DNA from: Muribaculaceae bacterium
GTDB lineage: Bacteria > Bacteroidota > Bacteroidia > Bacteroidales > Muribaculaceae
Length of the DNA stretch: 37,140 bases
Assembly (NCBI GenBank): GCA_017391675.1
Contig: JAFOXR010000039.1
Coordinates: 1 to 37,140 of the forward strand
Reading direction: 5' to 3'
Position numbers and translations under genes: made by a program
Part shown: piece by piece, positions 1 to 7,419 of the stretch
Position numbering within the stretch: position 1 is the first letter of the stretch
Layout: each line of letters starts with the position of its first letter
Notes under the pieces: model-generated
Told to the model about the DNA's origin: nothing
The model's database searches: none
Seen by the model: only the letters and a program-made list of their open reading frames with translations

Positions 1-291
1 AATAAAAATTCCGGTTCGCCTTCTTCTGGTATATACTTTATTTCATACTGCTTTTAGGTGCACTTGATTGAGCAATGATGAATAATTGTAACATATATTA
101 CAATTACAATCATATAGTCTGCAATATGCAACAATTATTCCCGTACTAACCTTAATCCTCTAAGAATTACTACACTACAATTCTTTTGTTATTTAATGTT
201 AATAGTAGGAATTTTTGTTATAAATTTGTTTTGTATTAAAATAATTGTCATACATTTGTAACATCTTTGTTACGCCAAAAACACATTTATT
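1..291. other. AT-rich non-coding left edge, promoter region of the small HTH gene
   Basis: No gene is supported here. The stretch is strongly AT-rich. It holds an inverted repeat at 84-105 (8-base arms AATTGTAA/TTACAATT around CATATA), a promoter-like pair at 230-258, and a short hairpin at 258-273 (GTAACA/TGTTAC). The minus strand at 1-47 could be the beginning of a gene leaving the window, but no start codon lies in the plausible frame, so it is not called. Confidence 0.5.
230..258 (+). promoter_or_regulatory. Bacteroidetes-type promoter for the small HTH gene
   Basis: TTTG at 230-233 is followed after 17 bases by TACATTTG at 251-258, matching the Bacteroidetes -33 TTTG / -7 TAnnTTTG pattern. 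Transcription would start near 263, giving a leader of about 30 bases that begins around the small hairpin at 258-273. A second TTTG at 225-228 would give 22-base spacing. Confidence 0.5.
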
Positions 292-672
292 ATGAAAACT
301 AACTTCTTTTCAGCAGCACATAGCCTAGATAGCATGTCTACACACTTTACAGAATCCTGCATATCCTCAAGAGGATCTGAACTCTTGCATAAACTATCAT
401 CGGCAATGAACACCGCCAAACTAAACATAATAAATCTAAGCAATAGAATCATGTATGCCCTACAACCATCGGCTAATCACTCTACAATACACATAAAACA
501 CCTGCACAACTCATGCCAAACGCTTGACAATAGGTCACGCAAGGTGTTTTTCCTATATGTAAAAGGGTATTCCCTTAACGAGATAAGCACTCTATCGGGA
601 ATGAAACAGCACACTATCCTGCCCACAATCCATAAGATAGTGAACAAGATGCCCTCTGAACAGGCTAATTAA
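292..672 (+). CDS. Small sigma-70 region 4-like helix-turn-helix protein, function unknown
   Basis: This is a 126-residue protein. Its last third (about 78-120) looks like the DNA-recognition half of a sigma-70 region 4 or LuxR-type HTH: an LDNRSRKVFFLY helix, then GYSLNEIS, then a second helix ending HKIVNKM. The first 75 residues are Ser/Asn/His-rich and match nothing I recognise; in particular I see no sigma region 2, so it is not a complete ECF sigma factor. The start follows a well-placed promoter. Its stop codon overlaps the stop of the convergent deoC by three bases, with no terminator between them. It could be a small regulator, an anti-termination or sigma-like adaptor, or a decayed sigma factor. 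The reading frame is plausible; the function is inference. Confidence 0.55.
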   Translation: MKTNFFSAAHSLDSMSTHFTESCISSRGSELLHKLSSAMNTAKLNIINLSNRIMYALQPSANHSTIHIKHLHNSCQTLDNRSRKVFFLYVKGYSLNEISTLSGMKQHTILPTIHKIVNKMPSEQAN

Positions 673-1589
673 AAGGGCTTGATATCTGCCTTAGCAATAT
701 CGGCAAACAGATTATTGGCCAAAGCTGAAGCTCCTATACGGAAATATTCATTGCTCAACCACTCCTCACCTAGCACCTCTTTCACTATGGTGTAATACTT
801 CACAGCATCTTCGGTTGTGCGAATGCCTCCCGATGCCTTGAAACCTTTTCTTATTCCATGCTTTTCGTAATATTCCTTTATGCACTTGCACATAACATAT
901 GCCGCCTCAAGGCTTGCTCCCGGATAAATCTTGCCTGTTGAAGTCTTGATGAAGTCGGCACCCGAATACATCGCCAGCAATGAAGCGTTGCGTATATGCT
1001 CTGCCGTTTTCAATGCGCCTGTTTCAAGAATAACTTTCAGCTTGGCCTCTTTGGCAGCTTCTTTAAGTTCAGAAATCTCGTCACACAATTCTTCGTATGC
1101 TCCATCGCGGTACAAACCTAGATTAAGCACCACATCTACCTCATCGGCTCCGTCCAACACAGCCAAAGCAATTTCGGTAACCTTCACTTCCAGGCGCGCT
1201 TGAGACGACGGGAAATTAGCTGAACAAACTGCAAGGTTTACAGTAGATACTTCCAATGCAGAACGCACTGTTTCGGCAAAATTTGAATATACGCACACTG
1301 CTGCAACATTCTTCAACATAGGATAATTGGTCTCAAAATCATTTACCTTCTGCACAAACGCCGAAACCGAAGATTCAGAGTCCTCGGAACTAAGCGTTGT
1401 AAGATCTATCGCATTAAGAAGGAATTTATACACTTCCTCGTTCTTATTCTCTTCTAGATGCTCGGCAATAAGCTTTTCTACCTTGGCAGCAACCTTCGCA
1501 TCATCAACAACTACCTGGCTTGCGTTAATAACTTCCTGATACTTATTGTGATCATGGTTATGATCGTGATTATGATTATGCTCTTCCAT
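669..1589 (-). CDS. deoC: Deoxyribose-phosphate aldolase
   Basis: This class I aldolase cleaves 2-deoxyribose-5-phosphate to glyceraldehyde-3-phosphate and acetaldehyde in cytoplasmic deoxynucleoside salvage. The Schiff-base lysine is K215 in DFIKTSTGK, the second active-site lysine is K251 in KASGGIRT, and the conserved Asp is D152 in EVDVV. At 306 residues it is longer than the E. coli enzyme (259) because of an N-terminal extension of about 50 residues. That extension opens with a histidine-rich tail (residues 4-14, alternating His with Asn or Asp), which may bind metal. The gene starts 4 bases after the MazG-like gene stops, so it is probably the last gene of the mnmG-apt-uvrC run. The product call is secure; the role of the tail is unknown. 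Confidence 0.95.
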   Translation of the reverse strand: MEEHNHNHDHNHDHNKYQEVINASQVVVDDAKVAAKVEKLIAEHLEENKNEEVYKFLLNAIDLTTLSSEDSESSVSAFVQKVNDFETNYPMLKNVAAVCVYSNFAETVRSALEVSTVNLAVCSANFPSSQARLEVKVTEIALAVLDGADEVDVVLNLGLYRDGAYEELCDEISELKEAAKEAKLKVILETGALKTAEHIRNASLLAMYSGADFIKTSTGKIYPGASLEAAYVMCKCIKEYYEKHGIRKGFKASGGIRTTEDAVKYYTIVKEVLGEEWLSNEYFRIGASALANNLFADIAKADIKPF

Positions 1590-1593
1590 ATCT

Positions 1594-1932
1594 TTATATA
1601 TTTTCAGCGTTTAGTTTTTCATTATTCAAATGCCTTTCGCTATCACGCAAGGTCTTTTTCTGCAAATTGGCTTCAAGGGCTTCAGTTAGATTAACTCCAG
1701 TCTGGTTAGCCAGGCACAGCAGCACCCATAAAACATCTGCTAGTTCATCGGCTAGATTCTTATCCTTGTCACTAGGCTTGAAAGACTGGTCGCCATACTG
1801 GCGAGAAATAATACGGGCAACCTCGCCCACCTCTTCGGTAAGGATTGCCATATTGGTCAATTCACTGAAATAACGCACTCCATAAGAGTGTATCCAGTCA
1901 TCTACGCGTTTCTGAGCCTCTTCTATTGTCAT
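1594..1932 (-). CDS. MazG-like nucleotide pyrophosphohydrolase
   Basis: This 112-residue all-alpha NTP pyrophosphohydrolase of the MazG superfamily would hydrolyse (d)NTPs to monophosphates plus pyrophosphate as a house-cleaning enzyme. The metal-binding signature is visible as EEVGE (E33, E34, E37) followed by ELADVLW (E63, D66). Its length fits the single-domain MazG-like group rather than full two-domain MazG. It lies between dtd (38-base gap containing a good promoter) and deoC (4-base gap). Substrate preference cannot be read from sequence. Confidence 0.88.
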   Translation of the reverse strand: MTIEEAQKRVDDWIHSYGVRYFSELTNMAILTEEVGEVARIISRQYGDQSFKPSDKDKNLADELADVLWVLLCLANQTGVNLTEALEANLQKKTLRDSERHLNNEKLNAENI

Positions 1933-1939
1933 AACCTTG

Positions 1940-1969
1940 CAAAATTAAAGCGATTTACAGCACTACAAA
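1940..1969 (-). promoter_or_regulatory. Internal Bacteroidetes-type promoter with very short leader (MazG-like/deoC)
   Basis: Read on the minus strand, TTTG (1969-1966) is followed after 18 bases by TAATTTTG (1947-1940), an exact -33/-7 match. The -7 box ends only 7 bases before the ATG at 1932, so transcription would begin within a few bases of the start codon. It lies in the dtd/MazG gap and could let the MazG-like gene and deoC be expressed separately from the upstream run. Confidence 0.5.
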
Positions 1970-1970
1970 T

Positions 1971-2423
1971 TTACTCTCTTAATTTTGAATCTACAATAAT
2001 TGTCACAGGACCGTCATTCACTAGTGCAACTTTCATATCGGCACCGAAGACTCCAGTTTTCACTTCTTTTCCCGTCAATTCCTGCATACGCTTGCAGAAT
2101 CTTTCATAGAGTGGAATAGCCAAATCATGACCAGCGGCATGAATATAAGATGGGCGATTGCCTTTCTTGGTGGAAGCTGCCAGCGTGAACTGACTCACCG
2201 CAAGCACTTCACCATCTATATCTATTACACTCCTGTTCATCACGCCATTCTCGTCATCAAAAATGCGCATATTCGCAGCCTTCGAAGCAAGCCACTCAAC
2301 ATCTTGCTCAGTATCTCCTTCCACAACGCCTACAAGTATCATAAGTCCTTGATTTACAGCGCTATACAACTTGCAATCTATTGTTACTGAGGCATTTAGC
2401 ACTCTTTGTATTACCAATCTCAT
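1971..2423 (-). CDS. dtd: D-aminoacyl-tRNA deacylase (DTD)
   Basis: This 150-residue enzyme hydrolyses D-Tyr-tRNA, other D-aminoacyl-tRNAs and Gly-tRNA(Ala), a chirality checkpoint in the cytoplasm. Both active-site signatures of the family are present: SQFT at 77-80 and the cross-subunit Gly-cisPro element in NDGPVT at 136-141. Length and N-terminus (MRLVIQRV) are typical, which fixes the start. It follows uvrC by 18 bases and is probably co-transcribed with it. Confidence 0.95.
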   Translation of the reverse strand: MRLVIQRVLNASVTIDCKLYSAVNQGLMILVGVVEGDTEQDVEWLASKAANMRIFDDENGVMNRSVIDIDGEVLAVSQFTLAASTKKGNRPSYIHAAGHDLAIPLYERFCKRMQELTGKEVKTGVFGADMKVALVNDGPVTIIVDSKLRE

Positions 2424-2441
2424 ATCTATCTGAACATTTTC

Positions 2442-4250
2442 TTATTTACTCTCAATATCCCTTAGCCCGTCAAAAACTACTTTGGCTTTTGCTGCACCTA
2501 CCACCGAAGCAAGTTCTTCAAGCGTGGCTTCTCTTATACGCTTTACGCTCTTGAAATGCTTTACAAGCGACTCTCTCGTAACTTCACCCACACCCTTTAT
2601 GCCGTCAAGTACCGATACAGTCTGCCCTTTACTACGACGGTTTCTGTGATGAGTGATACCGAACCGGTGAGCTTCGTCACGCAAACGCTGAACTACTCTT
2701 AACGACTCGCTGTTCTTATCAATATAAAGCGGCACACTATCTCCAGGGAAATATATCTCCTCAAGTCGCTTTGCTATACCGACCAACGCAACCTTACCCC
2801 TTATCCCCATAGCATCAAAAGCCTCGACAGCCGCGCTCAGCTGGCCTTTTCCGCCGTCTACAATCACAAGTTGCGGCAACTCTTCACCTTCGGTTATCAA
2901 GCGCGAATACCGTCTTGTAAGCACCTCTTTCATCGATGCGAAATCGTCGGGCCCTTCTACAGTCTTAATATTGAAATGGCGGTAATCCTTCTTTGATGGA
3001 ACCGCATCTTTAAATACTACACATGATGCCACAGGATTTGTTCCCTGAATATTCGAGTTATCGAAACACTCAATATGCCGTGGCAGAACTTCTAGGCGGA
3101 AATCGCGTTGCATCGTTGTGAGCACGCGCATTGTACGCTGCTGAGGATTCAGTTTCTCGGCGTGCGACAGTTTCTCAACCAGGAACTGGCGCGCATTCTT
3201 CATCGCAATATCAAGCAACTTTTTCTTATCCCCAATCTTCGGAATGACAAACTGCACGCCCTCCATCTCGCATTCTGGTTGAACAGGAACAATAATCTCG
3301 CGAGGTTTCCTGTCAAATTTAGCCATAATTTCGGCAATAGCCATTGACAGAAGTTCCTCATCGGTCTCTTCTAGTTTTACAGAATACTCTAGCGTCAGGC
3401 ACTGCACAATAGCTCCATTGCGCAAATGCAGATAATTGATATACGCACAATTATTATCCCTCAGCACAGCATATACATCAACATCGCTTATATGCGAGCT
3501 TACGATTACCGACTTTGCCCGGTACTTATCAACGAGTTCATACTTTTCTTTAATCAACTGGGCTTCCTCAAACTTCAATTCACTCGCCAAACGCCCCATT
3601 TCATCGACTAAATAGTCGCATAACTGCTGAGTATTACCGCTTAAAATCTGCCTAATCCCATCAATATACTTATGGTACTCATCAACGCTGATATTACCAG
3701 TACAGCACCCCATACAGTTTTTTATATGATACTGCAGGCATAATCCTATCTTACCTCTCTCGATGGAATCGTGCGTAATGCTATGACGGCATGTACGGAT
3801 AGGATAAAGTTTGCGTATCAGTTCGATTACCGTGCGTGCTACCGACACATTCGCGTAAGGTCCGTAGAACTTAGCGCCTCTTGCCGGAGTCTCACGAGTA
3901 AGGAAAACCCGCGGATACAGTTCGTTTGTAACGCATATCCACGGGTAAGACTTGTCATCTTTTAATAATACATTATATCTAGGCTTATGTTCCTTTATAA
4001 GGCTATTTTCAAGGTGCAGGGCATCTTCTTCCGAATCCACCACAATATATTTCATGTCGCGAATATTCTTCACAAGAATATTTGTTCTCGCTACACTATG
4101 CACCCTATTGAAATAGGAACTCACCCTGCGCTTAAGCCGCTTAGCCTTCCCTACATAAATAACCTTTCCCTCGCTGTCAAAATACATATAGACACCAGGA
4201 GAATCGGGCAAAAGCCCTATTTTCAATTTCAGGTTATCAGGAATTTCCAC
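2442..4250 (-). CDS. uvrC: UvrABC system protein C (excinuclease subunit)
   Basis: UvrC makes the dual incisions in nucleotide excision repair. Domains in order: GIY-YIG nuclease (about 13-95, with GVYMYF and VIYVGKA) for the 3' cut; a Cys-rich stretch (C154, C171, C179, C182/183) matching the Fe-S-binding cysteines reported for the E. coli protein; a UVR motif (about 207-242) that contacts UvrB; an RNase H-like nuclease (FDNSNIQG, VIVDGGKGQ and a downstream GITHHR) for the 5' cut; and tandem helix-hairpin-helix motifs at the C-terminus (LDGIKGVGE onward). At 602 residues it is full length. Apt ends 15 bases upstream and dtd starts 18 bases downstream, consistent with one operon. Confidence 0.97.
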   Translation of the reverse strand: MEIPDNLKLKIGLLPDSPGVYMYFDSEGKVIYVGKAKRLKRRVSSYFNRVHSVARTNILVKNIRDMKYIVVDSEEDALHLENSLIKEHKPRYNVLLKDDKSYPWICVTNELYPRVFLTRETPARGAKFYGPYANVSVARTVIELIRKLYPIRTCRHSITHDSIERGKIGLCLQYHIKNCMGCCTGNISVDEYHKYIDGIRQILSGNTQQLCDYLVDEMGRLASELKFEEAQLIKEKYELVDKYRAKSVIVSSHISDVDVYAVLRDNNCAYINYLHLRNGAIVQCLTLEYSVKLEETDEELLSMAIAEIMAKFDRKPREIIVPVQPECEMEGVQFVIPKIGDKKKLLDIAMKNARQFLVEKLSHAEKLNPQQRTMRVLTTMQRDFRLEVLPRHIECFDNSNIQGTNPVASCVVFKDAVPSKKDYRHFNIKTVEGPDDFASMKEVLTRRYSRLITEGEELPQLVIVDGGKGQLSAAVEAFDAMGIRGKVALVGIAKRLEEIYFPGDSVPLYIDKNSESLRVVQRLRDEAHRFGITHHRNRRSKGQTVSVLDGIKGVGEVTRESLVKHFKSVKRIREATLEELASVVGAAKAKVVFDGLRDIESK

Positions 4251-4265
4251 GGCTTGACTACGCTA

Positions 4266-4805
4266 TCAATATACAATCAAAGATGTGATTTCGGCATCGG
4301 CAGGGAAAGCCTTACGACCTTCAAGAGCCGATAATTCCACCACGAAATTTATATATATTTTCTTTGGATTCAATGATTTCACCAATTCATAAGCCGCAGC
4401 CATAGTACCGCCTGTCGCCAACAAGTCATCATGAAGTACCACAACATCATTTTCATCTATTGCATCGCGATGAATCTCTATTGTATCAGTACCATATTCC
4501 TTGTCATAAGTCTTGCTTATAGTATCAGCAGGCAACTTGCCTGGCTTACGCAAAGGCACGAATCCTGCATTCAGTTCATAAGCTAGGATTGAACCTCCAA
4601 TGAAACCGCGAGCCTCAATACCAACAACCTTTGTCACGCCTAGATCCTTATACAGTTCTTTCAATTCGCTTCCTATTACCTTCAATGCGCCTCCGTCTTT
4701 CAAAGCAGTAGTCAAATCTCTGAACAGAATTCCTTTCTGTGGAAAATCCGGAATATCACGGATAAGGCTTTTTACTTGTTCCATTTTTTTATTTTCCATG
4801 TTCAT
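4266..4805 (-). CDS. apt: Adenine phosphoribosyltransferase
   Basis: This enzyme converts adenine and PRPP to AMP plus pyrophosphate, a purine salvage step in the cytoplasm. The 179-residue product has the PRPP-binding loop VVVLHDDLLATGGT (121-134) and the family N-terminal pattern IRDIPDFPQKGILFRDLT. The start at 4805 could instead be the Met at codon 3 or 8; all precede the conserved region. The 34-base gap before it carries the parS palindrome. uvrC follows 15 bases after its stop. Confidence 0.96.
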   Translation of the reverse strand: MNMENKKMEQVKSLIRDIPDFPQKGILFRDLTTALKDGGALKVIGSELKELYKDLGVTKVVGIEARGFIGGSILAYELNAGFVPLRKPGKLPADTISKTYDKEYGTDTIEIHRDAIDENDVVVLHDDLLATGGTMAAAYELVKSLNPKKIYINFVVELSALEGRKAFPADAEITSLIVY

Positions 4806-4815
4806 TATGTTTTAA

Positions 4816-4831
4816 TGTTTCACGTGAAACA
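4816..4831. promoter_or_regulatory. parS: parS site (ParB/Spo0J centromere-binding sequence)
   Basis: The 16-base perfect palindrome TGTTTCACGTGAAACA is identical to the bacterial chromosomal parS consensus recognised by ParB. It occupies nearly half of the 34-base gap between mnmG and apt. parS sites normally cluster near the replication origin, and mnmG (gidA) is an origin-linked gene in many bacteria, so the site suggests this window lies in the origin domain. I saw no second copy in the window. Confidence 0.9.
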
Positions 4832-4839
4832 ATTAATAT

Positions 4840-6717
4840 CTATCTTCCTAATAATAAAAGCAGTATATTGATATCACTCGGAGATATTCCCGGTATACGC
4901 GCAGCTTGTGCCACAGTTTCAGGATCAATTTTCTCCAATTTTTGACGAGCTTCAGTTGAAATCGCTAATATCTCGCTATACTTCAGTTTGCCCTTTAGCT
5001 TAACATGCTCAAGACGCATCACCTTTTCGGCAATCATCTTTTCTCTATCAATATAGCCTTGATACTTTATGAGGATTTCTGCTGCTTCAATAATTTCTTC
5101 ACGGCGTTCATTCTCGAGCGTACTAAGGAAATTCTTCAGCGGCACTATAACCTCGGCAAGTTTATTTATATCAAGTTGTGGACGCAAAACCAATGCATGA
5201 AGTTTGCAACCCTCCTTCAACGGAGAAGTTCCTAGCTTAACCAAATCATCATTGATAAGCGCAGGCTTAATTGAAAATTCCTTACAGAATTCAACCAGTT
5301 TATCACGCTGTTCTCGCTTTGAAAGCATGAGATTATAGCGTTCTTCGCTAGCCAAGCCCAGCTTATAACTCTTCTCGGTGAGTCGCATATCTGCATCATC
5401 TTGCCTTAAAAGAATGCGATACTCAGCACGAGATGTAAACATACGATATGGCTCGTCAACACCTTTCGTTACCAAATCGTCAATAAGAACACCTATATAG
5501 GCTTCGTCACGACCAAGCACAAAAGGTTCTCCTCCCACAACATTCTGATGCGCATTAATTCCTGCAACCAATCCCTGTCCGGCAGCTTCTTCATAACCAG
5601 TTGTACCATTCACCTGACCTGCAAAGAATAGGTTTTTCACCTTCTTTGTTTCAAGAGTATGCTTCAATTGCGTAGGATCAAAGAAATCGTATTCTATCGC
5701 ATAGCCAGGACGGTATATCTGCACATTTTCAAGCGCAGGCACTTGTTGCAATGCATTAAACTGGACCTCTAGCGGCAATGAGGAAGAGAATCCGTTAACA
5801 TAATATTCATTGGTAGTTTCACCTTCCGGTTCCAAGAAAAGCTGATGCGAATCCTTATCGGCAAAGGTCACAATTTTAGTCTCAATACTAGGACAGTAAC
5901 GAGGTCCTATACTTTGTATCTGACCATTATACAGTGGTGATTCGGGCAATCCTTCCCGCAATATTTCGTGCACTTTAGCATTAGTATTCACTATCCAGCA
6001 AGGGCGTTGTTTCAATTCTCTTTTCACATGAGGCATGTAAGAGAACTTGTGAAAATCATTGTCACCCTCTTGCTTATCGGCCAGTTCAAAATTTATGGAA
6101 CGGGCATCAATTCGCACTGGCGTTCCTGTTTTCATTCTCTCGGTAGTAAAGCCAAGTTCCCTTAATTGCTCGGTAATACCGTGAGATGCCGGCTCCGAAA
6201 CGCGTCCTCCTTTAATCTGAACACGCCCCACATGCATAAGTCCATTCAGGAATGTTCCTGCCGTTAGAACTACCGCTTTTGCCTTAAACTCAACGCCAAA
6301 CGCAGTCTTTACGCCTGTCACCGTATCATTTTCGATAACAAACCCTATTGCATCATCTTGCCAAATGAACAGATTGGGCGTATTTTCAATAGTCCTGCGC
6401 CATTCCTCCATGAACTTCATTCTATCCGACTGAGCTCTTGGACTCCACATAGCCGGTCCTTTAGACCTGTTTAGCATACGGAATTGTATTGCAGAACGGT
6501 CGGTTACAATACCCATTTCTCCGCCTAGTGCATCTATTTCTCTCACTATTTGGCCCTTTGCGATACCGCCTACTGCAGGATTACAGCTCATTTGAGCTAT
6601 CTTATTCATGTCCAGCGTTATAAGTAGCGTAGACGAGCCAAGATGTGCCGCAGCACACGCTGCTTCACAACCGGCATGACCAGCACCTATAACTATTACA
6701 TCATAATCAAATCTCAT
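4840..6717 (-). CDS. mnmG: tRNA uridine 5-carboxymethylaminomethyl modification enzyme MnmG (GidA)
   Basis: MnmG is the FAD-dependent partner of MnmE; together they install the carboxymethylaminomethyl group on U34 of several tRNAs. The N-terminal dinucleotide-binding motif GAGHAG (11-16) is followed by the family signatures CNPAVGGIAKG and GTFLNG, and by GTTGYEEAAGQGLVAG. The C-terminal helical domain contains RAEYRILLRQDDAD and ends PGISPSDINILLLLLGR. At 625 residues it is full length. It starts 2 bases after ybeY stops and is followed by the parS-bearing gap and apt. Confidence 0.97.
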   Translation of the reverse strand: MRFDYDVIVIGAGHAGCEAACAAAHLGSSTLLITLDMNKIAQMSCNPAVGGIAKGQIVREIDALGGEMGIVTDRSAIQFRMLNRSKGPAMWSPRAQSDRMKFMEEWRRTIENTPNLFIWQDDAIGFVIENDTVTGVKTAFGVEFKAKAVVLTAGTFLNGLMHVGRVQIKGGRVSEPASHGITEQLRELGFTTERMKTGTPVRIDARSINFELADKQEGDNDFHKFSYMPHVKRELKQRPCWIVNTNAKVHEILREGLPESPLYNGQIQSIGPRYCPSIETKIVTFADKDSHQLFLEPEGETTNEYYVNGFSSSLPLEVQFNALQQVPALENVQIYRPGYAIEYDFFDPTQLKHTLETKKVKNLFFAGQVNGTTGYEEAAGQGLVAGINAHQNVVGGEPFVLGRDEAYIGVLIDDLVTKGVDEPYRMFTSRAEYRILLRQDDADMRLTEKSYKLGLASEERYNLMLSKREQRDKLVEFCKEFSIKPALINDDLVKLGTSPLKEGCKLHALVLRPQLDINKLAEVIVPLKNFLSTLENERREEIIEAAEILIKYQGYIDREKMIAEKVMRLEHVKLKGKLKYSEILAISTEARQKLEKIDPETVAQAARIPGISPSDINILLLLLGR

Positions 6718-6719
6718 AT

Positions 6720-7151
6720 TTACTGACCTATATTACCGAGAATAGCAAGAGCTTCATTCTCGTGTCGTTCCATTATTTCGCGTTCTCCTTCGCCTTTGTC
6801 ATTAATTCCGCAAAGGTGAAGCACTCCATGAATTATAACTCGCATCAATTCTTCGTCATAAGTGCGCCCAAACAGTTCGGCATTGCTCCTCACTGTATCC
6901 AGCGAGATGAACATATCACCGCTTATCCTTCGCTTATTGGAGTAGTCAAAAGTAATTATATCGGTATAATAGTCATGTTGCAGAAACTCACGGTTAACCT
7001 CAAGTATCCGCTCATCGTTACAGAAGATGTAAGTCAAAGCTCCAACTTTGCGATTAAACGAGTCCGCAACTTTTTCTATCCATGCTCCGATTTCACTCTC
7101 CTGGAAACTGGGCATTTCTGTTTTCTGAGTAGTAAAGTTTATCACCGACAT
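6720..7151 (-). CDS. ybeY: Endoribonuclease / rRNA maturation factor YbeY
   Basis: YbeY is a metal-dependent endoribonuclease needed for 16S rRNA 3'-end maturation and ribosome quality control. The metal-binding motif appears as HGVLHLCGIND: two His ligands are present, but the canonical third His of HxxxHxxxxxH is Asp, a variant I recall from Bacteroidetes homologues. I start it at 7151 (MSVINFTTQ, 143 residues). An upstream ATG at 7205 adds 18 hydrophobic residues, but a good promoter box (7172-7179) lies inside that extension, so the longer form is unlikely. mnmG follows after 2 bases, so ybeY is probably the first gene of the run. Confidence 0.92.
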   Translation of the reverse strand: MSVINFTTQKTEMPSFQESEIGAWIEKVADSFNRKVGALTYIFCNDERILEVNREFLQHDYYTDIITFDYSNKRRISGDMFISLDTVRSNAELFGRTYDEELMRVIIHGVLHLCGINDKGEGEREIMERHENEALAILGNIGQ

Positions 7152-7171
7152 AATTATCCTAATATAACATA

Positions 7172-7206
7172 CAAAGATAACATAGAAAAGATATACACAC
7201 ACCAAA
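7172..7206 (-). promoter_or_regulatory. Bacteroidetes-type promoter for the ybeY-mnmG run
   Basis: On the minus strand TTTG (7206-7203) precedes TATCTTTG (7179-7172) by 23 bases. The -7 box is exact; the spacing is slightly long. It would yield a leader of about 15 bases before the ATG at 7151 and supports that start codon. Confidence 0.5.
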
Positions 7207-7419
7207 AATTAACATAAATTTACAAATGCACGATTTTATTGGATTTATCATTTTTTCTGAAACAATACCAGGAAGAGTCATTTCACTTCTATTATGCTAA
7301 TAATCTGCGCTTTACACCATTTTAATGTCCGCGAGATTTTAAAATAATTTTCAAACCTTGGAATTTACCCGAATAATTCAGCTGATTTTTTGCTAATTTT
7401 ACGCAAATCAAAAAAATTC

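Noticed and set aside
1-47. Possible start of a minus-strand gene leaving the left edge
   Set aside because: One frame reads like protein (KQYEIKYIPEEGEPEFL), but it follows a stop codon without any ATG, GTG or TTG, so it cannot be supported from this window.
7152-7205. Eighteen-residue N-terminal extension of YbeY from an upstream ATG
   Set aside because: The extension is hydrophobic and untypical for the family, and an exact -7 promoter box lies within it. The ATG at 7151 gives the usual length.
7390-7419. TTG start for the AlkD-like protein
   Set aside because: It only adds ten residues ahead of a normal ATG pair and overlaps a promoter-like element.
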